A DNA stretch of 11,004 nucleotides from CBDUJZ01 sp047629415 (GCA_047629415.1 JBLHWZ010000189.1:1-11004); one strand, 5' to 3'. Numbered from the stretch's first letter, positions 1-7,174 are shown. Program-made: numbers and translations. Notes: generated from the sequence alone by a model not told the origin.

Positions 1-92
1 ATCGCTCGCGGCAATGTGTTTGTCGGAGGGCGAACCCGCCGAGTTTCAGCCTCGAGTCGGGAGTAGTCCTGCTGGGTCGGGTTATCGGTCAT
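1..92 (-). CDS. Possible N-terminal fragment of an unidentified protein, cut by the window edge
   Basis: An open minus-strand frame starts at an ATG (92-90) and runs off the left edge without a stop. The 30 visible residues begin MTDNPTQQDYSRLEAETRRV and are followed by a proline- and threonine-containing stretch. Third codon positions are about two thirds G or C, as in the neighbouring genes. It lies 77 bp downstream of the desaturase stop on the same strand, so it may be the next gene of that transcript. No Shine-Dalgarno sequence precedes it. I do not recognise the family. A competing reading is the plus-strand frame open from base 1 to a TAG at 64-66, which would be the tail of a rightward gene; its third-position composition is less convincing. 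Confidence 0.33.
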   Translation of the reverse strand, partial: MTDNPTQQDYSRLEAETRRVRPPTNTLPRA

Positions 93-169
93 GCGCGGAC
101 AATGACGCAGACGACGACCCTTCGCAACCGCGGTTTTTCAGAGACAGCACGGTCGCAAGACGCTTCGGT

Positions 170-1105
170 CTATCCCTCGGCGCCGAGCGAGACGTCCTGC
201 GGGAGGCCCTGGGTCGGAACCCAGCTGACGTCTCCGGACTTAGCTGGGAGCACTACCGGCTGCCCGTCGAAGGTGAGTCGCTTACCCGGCCAGATGAACG
301 CTCTGAAGCAGTAGGCGAAGATCGACGGCTCATCCAACCTTGAGTCGATGAACGGCGCGACCTCTTCAGCGTGTGCCTCTCGCAGCAATGACCAGTGAAG
401 GTTCGGATGGATGTGGTGGATGCCGTGGAAGCCGTTGTTGAACGTCCACCAGCCAAACGCGCGACCGGTGAAGTTGCGCGAGTGGTTGTGTGGGTGCGTC
501 TCGTCGCATCCGTCGTGTTGCAGGAAGTTGATCGTGATGATTCCCCACGCTGCCCAGAAGTGAGGGAGGTACCAATATGCGAGGAACTTCCGCCAATCGA
601 GAGCTAGAAACGCAATCGACACCACAGCGAAGATGACGGTCTCAATCTGCAATTGCCGGTACCAGCGCTTCCGGCGGTTCTTCATCTGACCGATGAACTC
701 TCGATCGTTTCTGAGGATCGAGAGCGCAACCGCGGGGAGGAAGAAGATCAGGTTGAGCAGATTCCAGCGGAATCGCACCTTGGTCGTCCGCATCACGTCT
801 CGCTCTTCTTGAACGTACTTGTGATGGCTCAGGTTGTGGCCCGGTACATACGCGCTAACTGGGTGTCCGTATGCCAAGGTCAGGACTACCTGGAACGCTT
901 TGTTCCAGCCCCGCTTCACGAAAATCGGACAGTGGATCGTATTGTGCGTGATGACCGCTGTGATCCACGAGAGTACACAGGTGGCTGCGACCCAGGCGAA
1001 CCCGAGCGGGGTCACGCCAGGATTGAAAATCCAGAGCCCAGCAAAGGACGCGAAGTAAAGCCCCACAAAGAGCAATGTTCGTCGATCTGCCGTGTATTTG
1101 AGCAT
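170..1105 (-). CDS. Membrane fatty acid desaturase family protein
   Basis: Integral-membrane di-iron oxygenase of the FA_desaturase type, 311 residues from the chosen ATG. The histidine boxes that bind the two irons are visible: HNTIH (54-58), HNLSHH (90-95) and HGIHH (227-231), plus the histidine-rich QHDGCDETHPHNH (196-208). Hydrophobic segments lie at about 11-27, 33-52, 69-86, 116-131, 152-170 and 178-196, so the boxes fall on the cytoplasmic side as in the family. The family inserts double bonds into, or hydroxylates, acyl chains using O2 and electrons from ferredoxin or a similar donor. The exact substrate and regiospecificity cannot be read from the sequence, and a carotenoid or other lipid hydroxylase/ketolase is possible. 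A TTG at 1168 would add 21 residues, but I prefer the ATG at 1105 just before the first hydrophobic segment. Neither start has a clear Shine-Dalgarno sequence. It is divergent from the DUF2505 operon. Confidence 0.9.
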   Translation of the reverse strand: MLKYTADRRTLLFVGLYFASFAGLWIFNPGVTPLGFAWVAATCVLSWITAVITHNTIHCPIFVKRGWNKAFQVVLTLAYGHPVSAYVPGHNLSHHKYVQEERDVMRTTKVRFRWNLLNLIFFLPAVALSILRNDREFIGQMKNRRKRWYRQLQIETVIFAVVSIAFLALDWRKFLAYWYLPHFWAAWGIITINFLQHDGCDETHPHNHSRNFTGRAFGWWTFNNGFHGIHHIHPNLHWSLLREAHAEEVAPFIDSRLDEPSIFAYCFRAFIWPGKRLTFDGQPVVLPAKSGDVSWVPTQGLPQDVSLGAEG

Positions 1106-1237
1106 AGCCGATAATGGGTGTTGCTGAGCACGCTCGCTAGTGACATCGAATGGGCCCGTCAACAGCAAGTTACCGACTTCTCAGGCGGTTTTGGGTGCGC
1201 TATGGTCCCCCTCAACTGTACAAGAAACACCCCGATC
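1106..1237. promoter_or_regulatory. Divergent intergenic region between the desaturase and the DUF2505 operon
   Basis: These 132 bp separate two divergent starts and must hold promoters in both directions. A weak rightward pair is TTCTCA (1178-1183) and TATGGT (1201-1206) with a 17-bp spacer, eight of twelve consensus matches. On the minus strand a TTGACG (1167-1162) has no good -10 partner. The only dyad seen is a short GAGC-AC-GCTC (1126-1135). Neither downstream gene has a Shine-Dalgarno sequence. Placement by position is sure; the individual boxes are not. Confidence 0.4.
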
Positions 1238-1729
1238 ATGCGATTCGAACTCAAACACACTTTCAAGTGCGACGCGGCCACTCTGTGGGCCATCACCGAA
1301 GATCCGGAGTTCGAGCGTAGGCTCGGCGAGCTCTCGCAGTCGACCCGCGAGATTATCGAGAGCCGCGAAGAGGGGGGTGAGCGATACGCGCTAAAGCGTA
1401 TCACCCTTCAGCGTGAGCTGCCTGGGCCAATGAAGCGGGTGATTGGCGGAGAGCAAATCACCTACGACCAGGAGACATGGCGACCTGTCGACGGCAACAA
1501 ATTGCGGTGGAAGATCTCGCCTAAAGTCCTAGCAGGCCGATTCGTAGGAGAGGGCTCAACACGAGTTCGCGAGATCGGCGGTCAGTGCGAGCGGATCATC
1601 GCGGGAAACCTCCAGGTGAACGTGCCGCTCGTCGGGAAAAAGATGGAGAAGCGCCTCGTTGAAGACGTCTCAGCGTCTTACGAACGCGCTGCAGGGCTCC
1701 TCCAACAAATGCTGACCGAGCGCGGTTGA
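1238..1729 (+). CDS. DUF2505 (START/SRPBCC-like) protein
   Basis: Soluble 163-residue protein matching the DUF2505 pattern, a START/SRPBCC-type helix-grip fold expected to enclose a hydrophobic ligand. It opens with the strand MRFELKHTFKC, then the helix DAATLWAITEDPEFERRL (13-30), and ends with the family-typical NVPLVGKKMEKRLVEDV and a long C-terminal helix. No signal peptide or membrane segment is seen, so it is probably cytoplasmic. The ATG at 1238 is chosen because the conserved fold begins there; the frame is open further upstream, but that stretch is not fold-like and would overlap the divergent desaturase leader. No Shine-Dalgarno sequence is visible. It is first in an apparent operon, only 13 bp ahead of the DUF2868 gene. 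The lipid- or hydrophobic-ligand role is inferred from fold class; the true ligand is unknown. Confidence 0.78.
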   Translation: MRFELKHTFKCDAATLWAITEDPEFERRLGELSQSTREIIESREEGGERYALKRITLQRELPGPMKRVIGGEQITYDQETWRPVDGNKLRWKISPKVLAGRFVGEGSTRVREIGGQCERIIAGNLQVNVPLVGKKMEKRLVEDVSASYERAAGLLQQMLTERG

Positions 1730-1742
1730 GCCACCGAGACAC

Positions 1743-3239
1743 ATGAGCCTCTCGCCGCGAGACATCGTCGATCTCGAGGTTCAACTCTACCTCGATCGAG
1801 ACGCCGAACCTTCGGCCCTCGCGGCGCGCGATCGCGCTCTAAGGGTGGACGTGACCGACGACCGCGCGCAGACCATCGCGGACTGGATGGCAGCGCTGCG
1901 GAACACCTCACCCACCACCCCGGGCGTCGCATTTGTCCGCGCGAGCCGCTGGGTAAGGCTCATGGGAATGGGAATCGGCGTCCTCTTCGGCGGCAGCGTG
2001 GGAACAGCGCTGCTTTCGTACGATGGCTCCGAGCCGGTGAACGTGTTGAACGTCATCGCGGTCGCGGCGCTGGCTCAGGCGGCCCTCGCGGCCGTCGCAG
2101 CGGTCGGGCTCGTCACTTGGAAGGCGGCCCCAGGCGTCTTTGCCGCCATACCGCTTTTGGACGATTTCCGTACGCTCACACGCGCCGGACAGAGATGGGG
2201 CATGCGCCGCCTTCGGGACCACTGGGACACCGACCGGTTCGAAGGCGCGGCGGATGTCATCAACAGGATGCGAACCCGCCGCGGCCTCTACGCGCGGCTC
2301 GAATCATGGACCGCTTTCGGGGCCATGCAGACGCTAGCGATCGCATTCAATGTCGGCCTCCTAGCTTCAATGATCCGCTTGATCGCGCTCACCGATCTCA
2401 CCTTCGGATGGGGCTCAACGATGAGCGTCGGCGCCGAAGGAATCGCCGGCTTCACTGGAACTCTCGCCATGCCTTGGGCCTGGGCGTTCCCGGCAGCAGC
2501 GCCGAGCGCTGAGCTGATCGAGGTGACGAACTTCGCGCGCTTCGACGCGACCTTTTCGGGAGAGGCGGGCGCTTCTGTCGCCGGCGGGTGGTGGCCCTTC
2601 GTCGTGGCATCGACGGTCTTCTACGGACTCATTCCGCGGCTGGGACTCGGGGTCGTATCGTGGATAGGTGTGCGCCGCACGCTGGGCTCTCTTCCCTTGA
2701 ATACGCCCGATATCGACCGCGCGCTGCGTCGGCTGAGCACTCCCATCGTCCGGGCAGAAGAGCCGGCGGAGTCGGACGAGCCTGGGCTACCCGATGCTCC
2801 GGAGCTGCCGTCACTCGCGGACGGGGCGATCGTCTCATACGCGATTCGCTGGGGAGCCATCCCCGGGGATGACGCTGCCTTGGGTCAGGCGCTGGCAGTC
2901 GAGCTGGGGGCCAGTGTGGGCGGCTTCCATCACGCCGGTGGCAAGGACTATCGCGAGGATCTCGCCAACCTCAAACGACTCGGGCAGGCCGGAACCATCG
3001 AGCGGCTGATCGTCATCGTTGAAGCGTTTGACGAGCCAGACCGCGCGCTTCGCCGGTTCCTCGACGATGCGCGCAAGCAAATCGGGGAGACTACCCCGTT
3101 GGTTGTCGCCGTCGTTGAGGAGTTGACCGAACACTCCGTCGTCCCTCCTTCAGCAGCCGATATGAATCGCTGGAGGCGAATGGTCGGAACGCTCGTTGAT
3201 CCGTACCTCGATGTGCAACCCCTTGGAGGAGCGCGATGA
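1743..3239 (+). CDS. DUF2868 family four-helix membrane protein
   Basis: A 498-residue inner-membrane protein. The cytoplasmic N-terminal 70 residues are followed by hydrophobic segments at about 72-93, 101-126, 192-217 and 284-307. The loop at 127-190 is rich in Arg and Asp and likely cytoplasmic; the loop at 218-283 is acidic/neutral and likely external. A Pro/Glu linker (about 336-358) leads to a C-terminal soluble domain (about 362-495) with alternating strands and helices such as RLIVIVEAF and PLVVAVVEE. Layout, length and position directly before a DUF3482 GTPase fit the DUF2868 family, whose function is unknown. The ATG follows the DUF2505 stop by 13 bp, and the 3' end overlaps the GTPase start by four bases, so the three genes are probably co-transcribed and the last two translationally coupled. 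Assignment rests on recognised layout and context. A role as membrane partner or receptor of the GTPase is inference. Confidence 0.8.
   Translation: MSLSPRDIVDLEVQLYLDRDAEPSALAARDRALRVDVTDDRAQTIADWMAALRNTSPTTPGVAFVRASRWVRLMGMGIGVLFGGSVGTALLSYDGSEPVNVLNVIAVAALAQAALAAVAAVGLVTWKAAPGVFAAIPLLDDFRTLTRAGQRWGMRRLRDHWDTDRFEGAADVINRMRTRRGLYARLESWTAFGAMQTLAIAFNVGLLASMIRLIALTDLTFGWGSTMSVGAEGIAGFTGTLAMPWAWAFPAAAPSAELIEVTNFARFDATFSGEAGASVAGGWWPFVVASTVFYGLIPRLGLGVVSWIGVRRTLGSLPLNTPDIDRALRRLSTPIVRAEEPAESDEPGLPDAPELPSLADGAIVSYAIRWGAIPGDDAALGQALAVELGASVGGFHHAGGKDYREDLANLKRLGQAGTIERLIVIVEAFDEPDRALRRFLDDARKQIGETTPLVVAVVEELTEHSVVPPSAADMNRWRRMVGTLVDPYLDVQPLGGAR
3225..3230 (+). promoter_or_regulatory. Strong internal Shine-Dalgarno sequence for the GTPase gene
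   Basis: GGAGGA lies five bases before the ATG at 3236, inside the last codons of the DUF2868 gene. With the ATGA stop/start overlap it indicates translational coupling, and it fixes the GTPase start. Confidence 0.8.
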
Positions 3240-4696
3240 GCACCCCACTGCCACCGCCAACTCTCGTCGTCGTTGGACGCACAAACAAGGGGAAGAGCAG
3301 CGTCGTCTCAACGATCTCGGAGGTTCGGCCAGGCCGCACACTGGCGATCGGGGAGCGACCGGGAACGACGCGCGACTCTCGGGTGTATCCCGTCGAAGTG
3401 GACGGGGAGGTCGTGCTCAAGTTGATCGACACGCCTGGCCTAGAGGAGGCACCACGAGCTCGGGAGTGGCTACTCGACCATTCGGCGACGGCGGCGGATC
3501 GTCCCGCCGCGCTGAAACTCTTTGTGGAGACCTTCAAGGGCGCAGACGAGTTTCAGGAGGAGGTCCGCGCGCTGGAGCCGATCGTGAACGGAGGAGGAAT
3601 CCTCTACGTCGTCGATGGCACGCAGCCGTATCGCCCGCGCCACGAAGCCGAGATGGAGGTCCTGCAATGGGCCGCCCGACCTAGGTTGGCGCTGATCAAT
3701 CGTATCCGTCATCCCGAGAGTGATGACGGCGCGCGAGTGGACGAGCACGTCGCGCGATGGAAAGCCGCGCTGCATCAGTACTTCTCGACCGTGATCGAGT
3801 TCGACGCTCACCACGCGACCTTTGAGAGGCGCATCGAGATGCTCGAGACACTCGCGGCGCTCGACGACACATGGCGCGCTCCGATGAAGCAGGCGATTCG
3901 TGCCTTTCAAGTGCAGCGGCGTCAGCGAAATCTCGACTCCGCAGTGGTCATCTCCGATATGATCTTCGATGCGATCTCCTACACCGCGGAGGTGACGCTG
4001 AAGCCCGACGAGCCAGCCGAACGCCGGAAGTCGGAGCTCCACGAGGCCTTCCACAAGAAGCTCGTCGAGCGTGAAGCCAAAGCACGACGGCAGATCGAGA
4101 ACCTCTACGCCCAAGGACACTTCGACGCCGAGGTAGGGGTCGAAGAGGCCGAGATTCAAGATGGGCTCTTCGTGGAGTCGTCGTGGAAGACGTTCGGGCT
4201 CTCGCCACGGGGAATTGTCGCGCTCTCGACGGCCACAGGTGCGGTCGCGGGCGGGATGCTCGACGCGTCCGTTGGCGGAGCTTCGTTTGGCGCGGGTCTC
4301 GCGTTGGGCGGGCTCGCCGCGGGTGGAACCGCGCTCTACCAGATGGGGCGGCGCTTTGCGGAGGTCACGGTCGACCGGGGTGTCTCCGGACTGATGCGAG
4401 CGATGAATGGCGAACGCCGGCTCAGGATCGGACCGCATCCGAACCCCAATTTTGGCTGGGTACTGCTGGACCGTGCGCTCGCGCATCTGGATGTCGTCCG
4501 GAACTGGGCCCACGCACGGCCCACAGATGACGCGGCTCGCGTGATCGAGGCACATGTTGGACGGGCAGAGAGTCTCAGCGACAAGACCAAGCGGCGCCTT
4601 CACGCGTTGCTCCAGAAGATTCGAAAGAAGCAGACGCCAGAGCTTCGCGCAGAACTCGCGCGCGAAATCACCACGCTGATCGGTGAGGACGAGTAG
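3236..4696 (+). CDS. GTPase with DUF3482 C-terminal domain
   Basis: A 486-residue P-loop GTPase of the TrmE-Era-EngA-like class. G1 is GRTNKGKSS (14-22), G2 is PGTTRD (42-47) and G3 is DTPGL (65-69). At the G4 position there is LINRI (153-157): the Asn is kept but the Lys and Asp of NKxD are not, in line with my recollection of DUF3482 relatives. Residues about 185-320 are charged and helical. A Gly/Ala-rich hydrophobic stretch (about 324-372, starting SPRGIVALSTATGAVAGG) could form a membrane-inserting hairpin. The last 100 residues are again charged and helical. The ATG overlaps the DUF2868 stop and follows a strong GGAGGA. The constant pairing with a membrane protein suggests a GTP-switched process at the inner membrane, possibly remodelling or transport. 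No substrate or partner is established, and biochemical GTP specificity is uncertain because of the weak G4. Confidence 0.87.
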   Translation: MSTPLPPPTLVVVGRTNKGKSSVVSTISEVRPGRTLAIGERPGTTRDSRVYPVEVDGEVVLKLIDTPGLEEAPRAREWLLDHSATAADRPAALKLFVETFKGADEFQEEVRALEPIVNGGGILYVVDGTQPYRPRHEAEMEVLQWAARPRLALINRIRHPESDDGARVDEHVARWKAALHQYFSTVIEFDAHHATFERRIEMLETLAALDDTWRAPMKQAIRAFQVQRRQRNLDSAVVISDMIFDAISYTAEVTLKPDEPAERRKSELHEAFHKKLVEREAKARRQIENLYAQGHFDAEVGVEEAEIQDGLFVESSWKTFGLSPRGIVALSTATGAVAGGMLDASVGGASFGAGLALGGLAAGGTALYQMGRRFAEVTVDRGVSGLMRAMNGERRLRIGPHPNPNFGWVLLDRALAHLDVVRNWAHARPTDDAARVIEAHVGRAESLSDKTKRRLHALLQKIRKKQTPELRAELAREITTLIGEDE

Positions 4697-4747
4697 GGAG
4701 CAGGAGGGGTCGAGCGTCACCGGTCTTCCGGCTGGCCCTATTCAGGC

Positions 4748-4784
4748 ACCGACTCGGTCGACTCCTAACCGACTGGACAGTCGG
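4748..4784. promoter_or_regulatory. Two tandem dyad-symmetric sites in the oxidoreductase leader
   Basis: Site 1 is ACCGA-C-TCGGT (4748-4758), perfectly symmetric. Site 2 is CCGACTG-GA-CAGTCGG (4769-4784), also perfect with seven-base arms. Both begin with the same heptamer ACCGACT (4748-4754 and 4768-4774), exactly 20 bp, about two helical turns, apart. A possible -10 box GATAAG (4794-4799) follows, so the sites would cover the -35 region. ACCGAC/GTCGGT half-sites are common among TetR-family operators, but no such gene is adjacent. Site 2 could alternatively be a hairpin ending the upstream GTPase transcript, though no T-run follows. Confidence 0.5.
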
Positions 4785-4808
4785 CATTGTCGTGATAAGT
4801 ACCCTGCC

Positions 4809-6398
4809 ATGACTGAAAAATCCTGGCAGAAAGCTGCGCCGTCAGCTCGCGAATTCGACGCAATTGTAATTGGTTCCGGCATGGGCGGCATGACGTCAGC
4901 GGCTATCCTAGCCAAGCTAGGGCAGAAGGTGCTGGTGCTCGAACAGCACTATACTCCCGGCGGCTTCACGCACGCGTTCAAGCGGCCAGGCTACGAGTGG
5001 GACGTTGGGGTGCACGCCGTCGGCGAGGTCACGCTCCATTCCGCTCTGGGACGTCTGCTCGCGCACCTTACCGACAGCCGCCTCAAGTGGGCGAGTCTCG
5101 GTCCGGTCTACGACGAGTTTTACTTCCCCGACGGGTTCCGCATCGACTTCCCGGACTCTCCACAACAGTTCCGCGCCAACCTTATCGAAGCGTTCCCGGA
5201 CGAAGTGGAAGCGATCGACGGCTACTTGGGTGAGATTCGCAAGGTCACGAAAGCGATGCGTGGCTACTACCTCTCCAAGGCGCTTCCGCGTTGGCTGAAG
5301 GGGGTCGCCGACCTCACGCTCGCCAGCGAGGCGCAGACTCAGCTGGAGCGGCTCACGTGCGACGTCGTCAACGATCTGACCGACGATCCCAAGCTGCGCG
5401 CTTTGATGGTCGCCCAGTGGGGCTACTACGGCTCTCCACCGAGCCGGTCGTCATTTGCGATTCAGGCACTGGTCGTGAAGCACTTCTCGCACGGCGGATT
5501 CTACCCGGTCGGTGGCTCGAAGCGCATCGCGGTTGAGATGCTCAGGACCGTCGCCGACGCAGGCGGATACACGCAGATTCGCGCCGACGTCGACGAGATT
5601 CTCGTTCGCAATGGCAAAGCGACTGGAGTCCGGCTCAAGGACGGCACCGAGTACACATCAAAGAAGGTCATCAGCGCGGCTGGCGTGCAGTCGACCATGA
5701 ATCACTTGCTGCCTGCCGAGTACGCAGAGAAAGACTGGGCAAAGGACGTTCGCGCGCTCAATCCTGCACCGGCTCACGTCTGCCTCTACCTTGGATTCAA
5801 GGGCGACATCACGGAAGCCGGCGCTACGGCAGCCAACAAGTGGTTCTACCGAACCTGGGACTGTGAACAGACCGAGTGGATCGTCGCGCCCGGAGAGGAG
5901 ATTCCGGAGGCTCCGTGCCTGTACTGCTCCTTCCCGTCGCTCAAAGACCCCGAGCACAACCCTGGCCCGGAAGTCCGGCATACCGGTGAGGTCGTCACCT
6001 TCGTTCCCTTCGAGGTGTTCGAGAAGTGGCGTGATACCCGCTGGATGAAGCGTGGAGACGACTACGAGGCCTTCAAGAAGGAGATCGCGGACGAGCTGCT
6101 CAAACAGTTCCTCAAGGAGATGCCTGAGCTGGAGCCGATGCTCGATCACGTCGAACTCTCGACACCGCTCTCCACCGACCACTTCGTGCGGCCCTCCAAG
6201 GGCTCCATCTACGGAATCGAGCCAACCCCGGAGCGCTTCCGCACGTCGGAGCTTTCGGCCCGTTCGAAGATCAAGAACCTGTATTTCTCAGGCTCCGAGG
6301 TCGCGTCCGTCGGCGTTATGGGCGCGATGGTCGGAGGCATGCTGGCCGCCGTTGCTGCCGAGCCGGTCAAGGCGATGAAGATGATCAAGGGACTCTGA
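4809..6398 (+). CDS. FAD-dependent oxidoreductase, phytoene desaturase / retinol saturase (RetSat) type
   Basis: A 529-residue flavoprotein. The dinucleotide-binding Rossmann motif is near the N terminus: IGSGMGGMTSAAILAKLG (21-38), followed by the acidic residue E45 that contacts the FAD ribose. The next stretch, PGGFTHAFKRPGYEWDVGVH, and the C-terminal YFSGSEVASVGVMGAMVGG are characteristic of the COG1233 carotenoid desaturase/isomerase and all-trans-retinol 13,14-reductase group. The resemblance is closer to RetSat than to CrtI, but the substrate (a polyene, retinoid-like or other isoprenoid/lipid) cannot be told. The protein has no signal peptide and is likely cytoplasmic and peripherally membrane bound. 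I chose the ATG at 4809. The frame is open back to 4683, but that extension overlaps the GTPase end and encodes no recognisable domain, and it contains the palindromic sites. No Shine-Dalgarno sequence is seen. No other carotenoid or isoprenoid genes are in the window. Confidence 0.88.
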   Translation: MTEKSWQKAAPSAREFDAIVIGSGMGGMTSAAILAKLGQKVLVLEQHYTPGGFTHAFKRPGYEWDVGVHAVGEVTLHSALGRLLAHLTDSRLKWASLGPVYDEFYFPDGFRIDFPDSPQQFRANLIEAFPDEVEAIDGYLGEIRKVTKAMRGYYLSKALPRWLKGVADLTLASEAQTQLERLTCDVVNDLTDDPKLRALMVAQWGYYGSPPSRSSFAIQALVVKHFSHGGFYPVGGSKRIAVEMLRTVADAGGYTQIRADVDEILVRNGKATGVRLKDGTEYTSKKVISAAGVQSTMNHLLPAEYAEKDWAKDVRALNPAPAHVCLYLGFKGDITEAGATAANKWFYRTWDCEQTEWIVAPGEEIPEAPCLYCSFPSLKDPEHNPGPEVRHTGEVVTFVPFEVFEKWRDTRWMKRGDDYEAFKKEIADELLKQFLKEMPELEPMLDHVELSTPLSTDHFVRPSKGSIYGIEPTPERFRTSELSARSKIKNLYFSGSEVASVGVMGAMVGGMLAAVAAEPVKAMKMIKGL

Positions 6399-6492
6399 CA
6401 GCAGCGTCGGTCAGCCCATCTTCGCCCGAGCTCCAGCGCGTTTGCTCGTCTCGATGCCGCTCAGAAGAGAGCAAGCCCACCAACGCCGAGCC

Positions 6493-6516
6493 CGAACGAT
6501 CGAGGTCGATCGTTCG
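6493..6516. repeat. 24-bp perfect inverted repeat between the oxidoreductase and orphan genes
   Basis: Arms CGAACGATCGA (6493-6503) and TCGATCGTTCG (6506-6516) are perfect reverse complements around a two-base GG centre. It lies 94 bp after the oxidoreductase stop and 16 bp before the first ATG of the orphan gene. The very short centre suits a protein-binding dyad or a recombination/cruciform site better than a classical terminator, and no T-run follows on either strand. A terminator or attenuator hairpin for the oxidoreductase transcript is the alternative. Confidence 0.6.
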
Positions 6517-6532
6517 TAGCTGCTCGAAAAGT

Positions 6533-7174
6533 ATGAAGAAATCAGACCGAAAACGGGCGAAGAGAAGAGCGGAGAGTAGGACGTCTCGCAAGAGAGCGAT
6601 GGGCGGCTCAGCGCCGCCGGTTGAGTCCGAGTATCAATGGTGGGCGCTCGGGGAGAAGGAGTTCTCCGAGGTATGGCAGGCGCAGCCGGTCGCATGGAAG
6701 GTGCTCTCGTTCGCCCTCGGGGAGTACCTCGGTCATCACACGGAACGCCCCCCTGAGTTGGAGCTCCTGCTGAAGGCGCGCGACTCATCGTGGGACTGCG
6801 TCGAGGTGGGCGCGCTTCTCGAGACCCTTATGGAGCCGATGGTGGAGGCTGGCTGGTGGAAGGAAGCCGAATTCGGAGCCCTCGATTTGGACCGGCTCGT
6901 GTTCTTCCGGCACAGCAGCCGCGAGTTGGGGCACTATTACCTCGTTCTCTTCTCGCTCGGCGGGTCGAACTCGCAGATCGGAATGCTACCGATCGCGGTA
7001 TCGAATGAGTTTCCGATCGAGGAGGCGATGTCTGCGCAGCAAGCCCAACAGTTCAAACTCGACGTCGAGATCTCGACCAACATCGCTGCGCAACTCTTAC
7101 TGCGCGTGCTCCCCCTGGCCGAGTTAGTGGAGGGCACACGAGAGTTGCTCAGCGAGCCCCCATGTTCCCGATGA
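6533..7174 (+). CDS. Hypothetical protein with a highly basic N terminus
   Basis: A 213-residue protein I cannot assign to a family. Residues 1-22 contain 12 Lys/Arg and are encoded with AGA, AGG and AAA codons unlike the neighbours. The rest (about 30-210) is acidic to neutral, uses normal high-GC codons, and looks like a compact alpha/beta domain with many Trp and Glu: EYQWWALGEKEF (33-44), EAGWWKEAEF (105-114), and a hydrophobic strand pair YYLVLFSLGG and IGMLPIAV. There is no signal peptide or transmembrane segment. A second ATG at 6599 (residue 23), after an AAGAGAG purine run, is a plausible alternative start that would remove the basic tail; the 24-bp inverted repeat lies upstream of both. 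It is convergent with the msr operon. The basic tail could bind nucleic acid or be a non-coding artefact. Coding status of the main body is supported by codon use. Confidence 0.7.
   Translation: MKKSDRKRAKRRAESRTSRKRAMGGSAPPVESEYQWWALGEKEFSEVWQAQPVAWKVLSFALGEYLGHHTERPPELELLLKARDSSWDCVEVGALLETLMEPMVEAGWWKEAEFGALDLDRLVFFRHSSRELGHYYLVLFSLGGSNSQIGMLPIAVSNEFPIEEAMSAQQAQQFKLDVEISTNIAAQLLLRVLPLAELVEGTRELLSEPPCSR

Noticed and set aside
126..138. AACCGCGGTT palindrome followed by a T-run downstream of the desaturase
   Set aside because: It has no loop, so cannot form a terminator hairpin. On the desaturase strand the run is A rather than T.
653..1114. Plus-strand open frame of about 150 codons inside the desaturase
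   Set aside because: The minus strand encodes all three desaturase histidine boxes here; the plus frame has no recognisable features.
3470..4720. Long minus-strand open frame (416 codons) opposite the GTPase gene
   Set aside because: It mirrors a gene with clear G1-G3 motifs on the plus strand. High GC produces such antisense frames, and the translation shows no domain.
4683..4808. In-frame 42-residue N-terminal extension of the FAD oxidoreductase
   Set aside because: It overlaps the end of the GTPase gene, contains the two dyads, and precedes the flavoprotein's natural start region without adding any domain.
6442..6474. TTGCTC / GAGCAA inverted pair after the oxidoreductase gene
   Set aside because: A six-base stem across a 21-base loop with no T-run is too weak to call a terminator.
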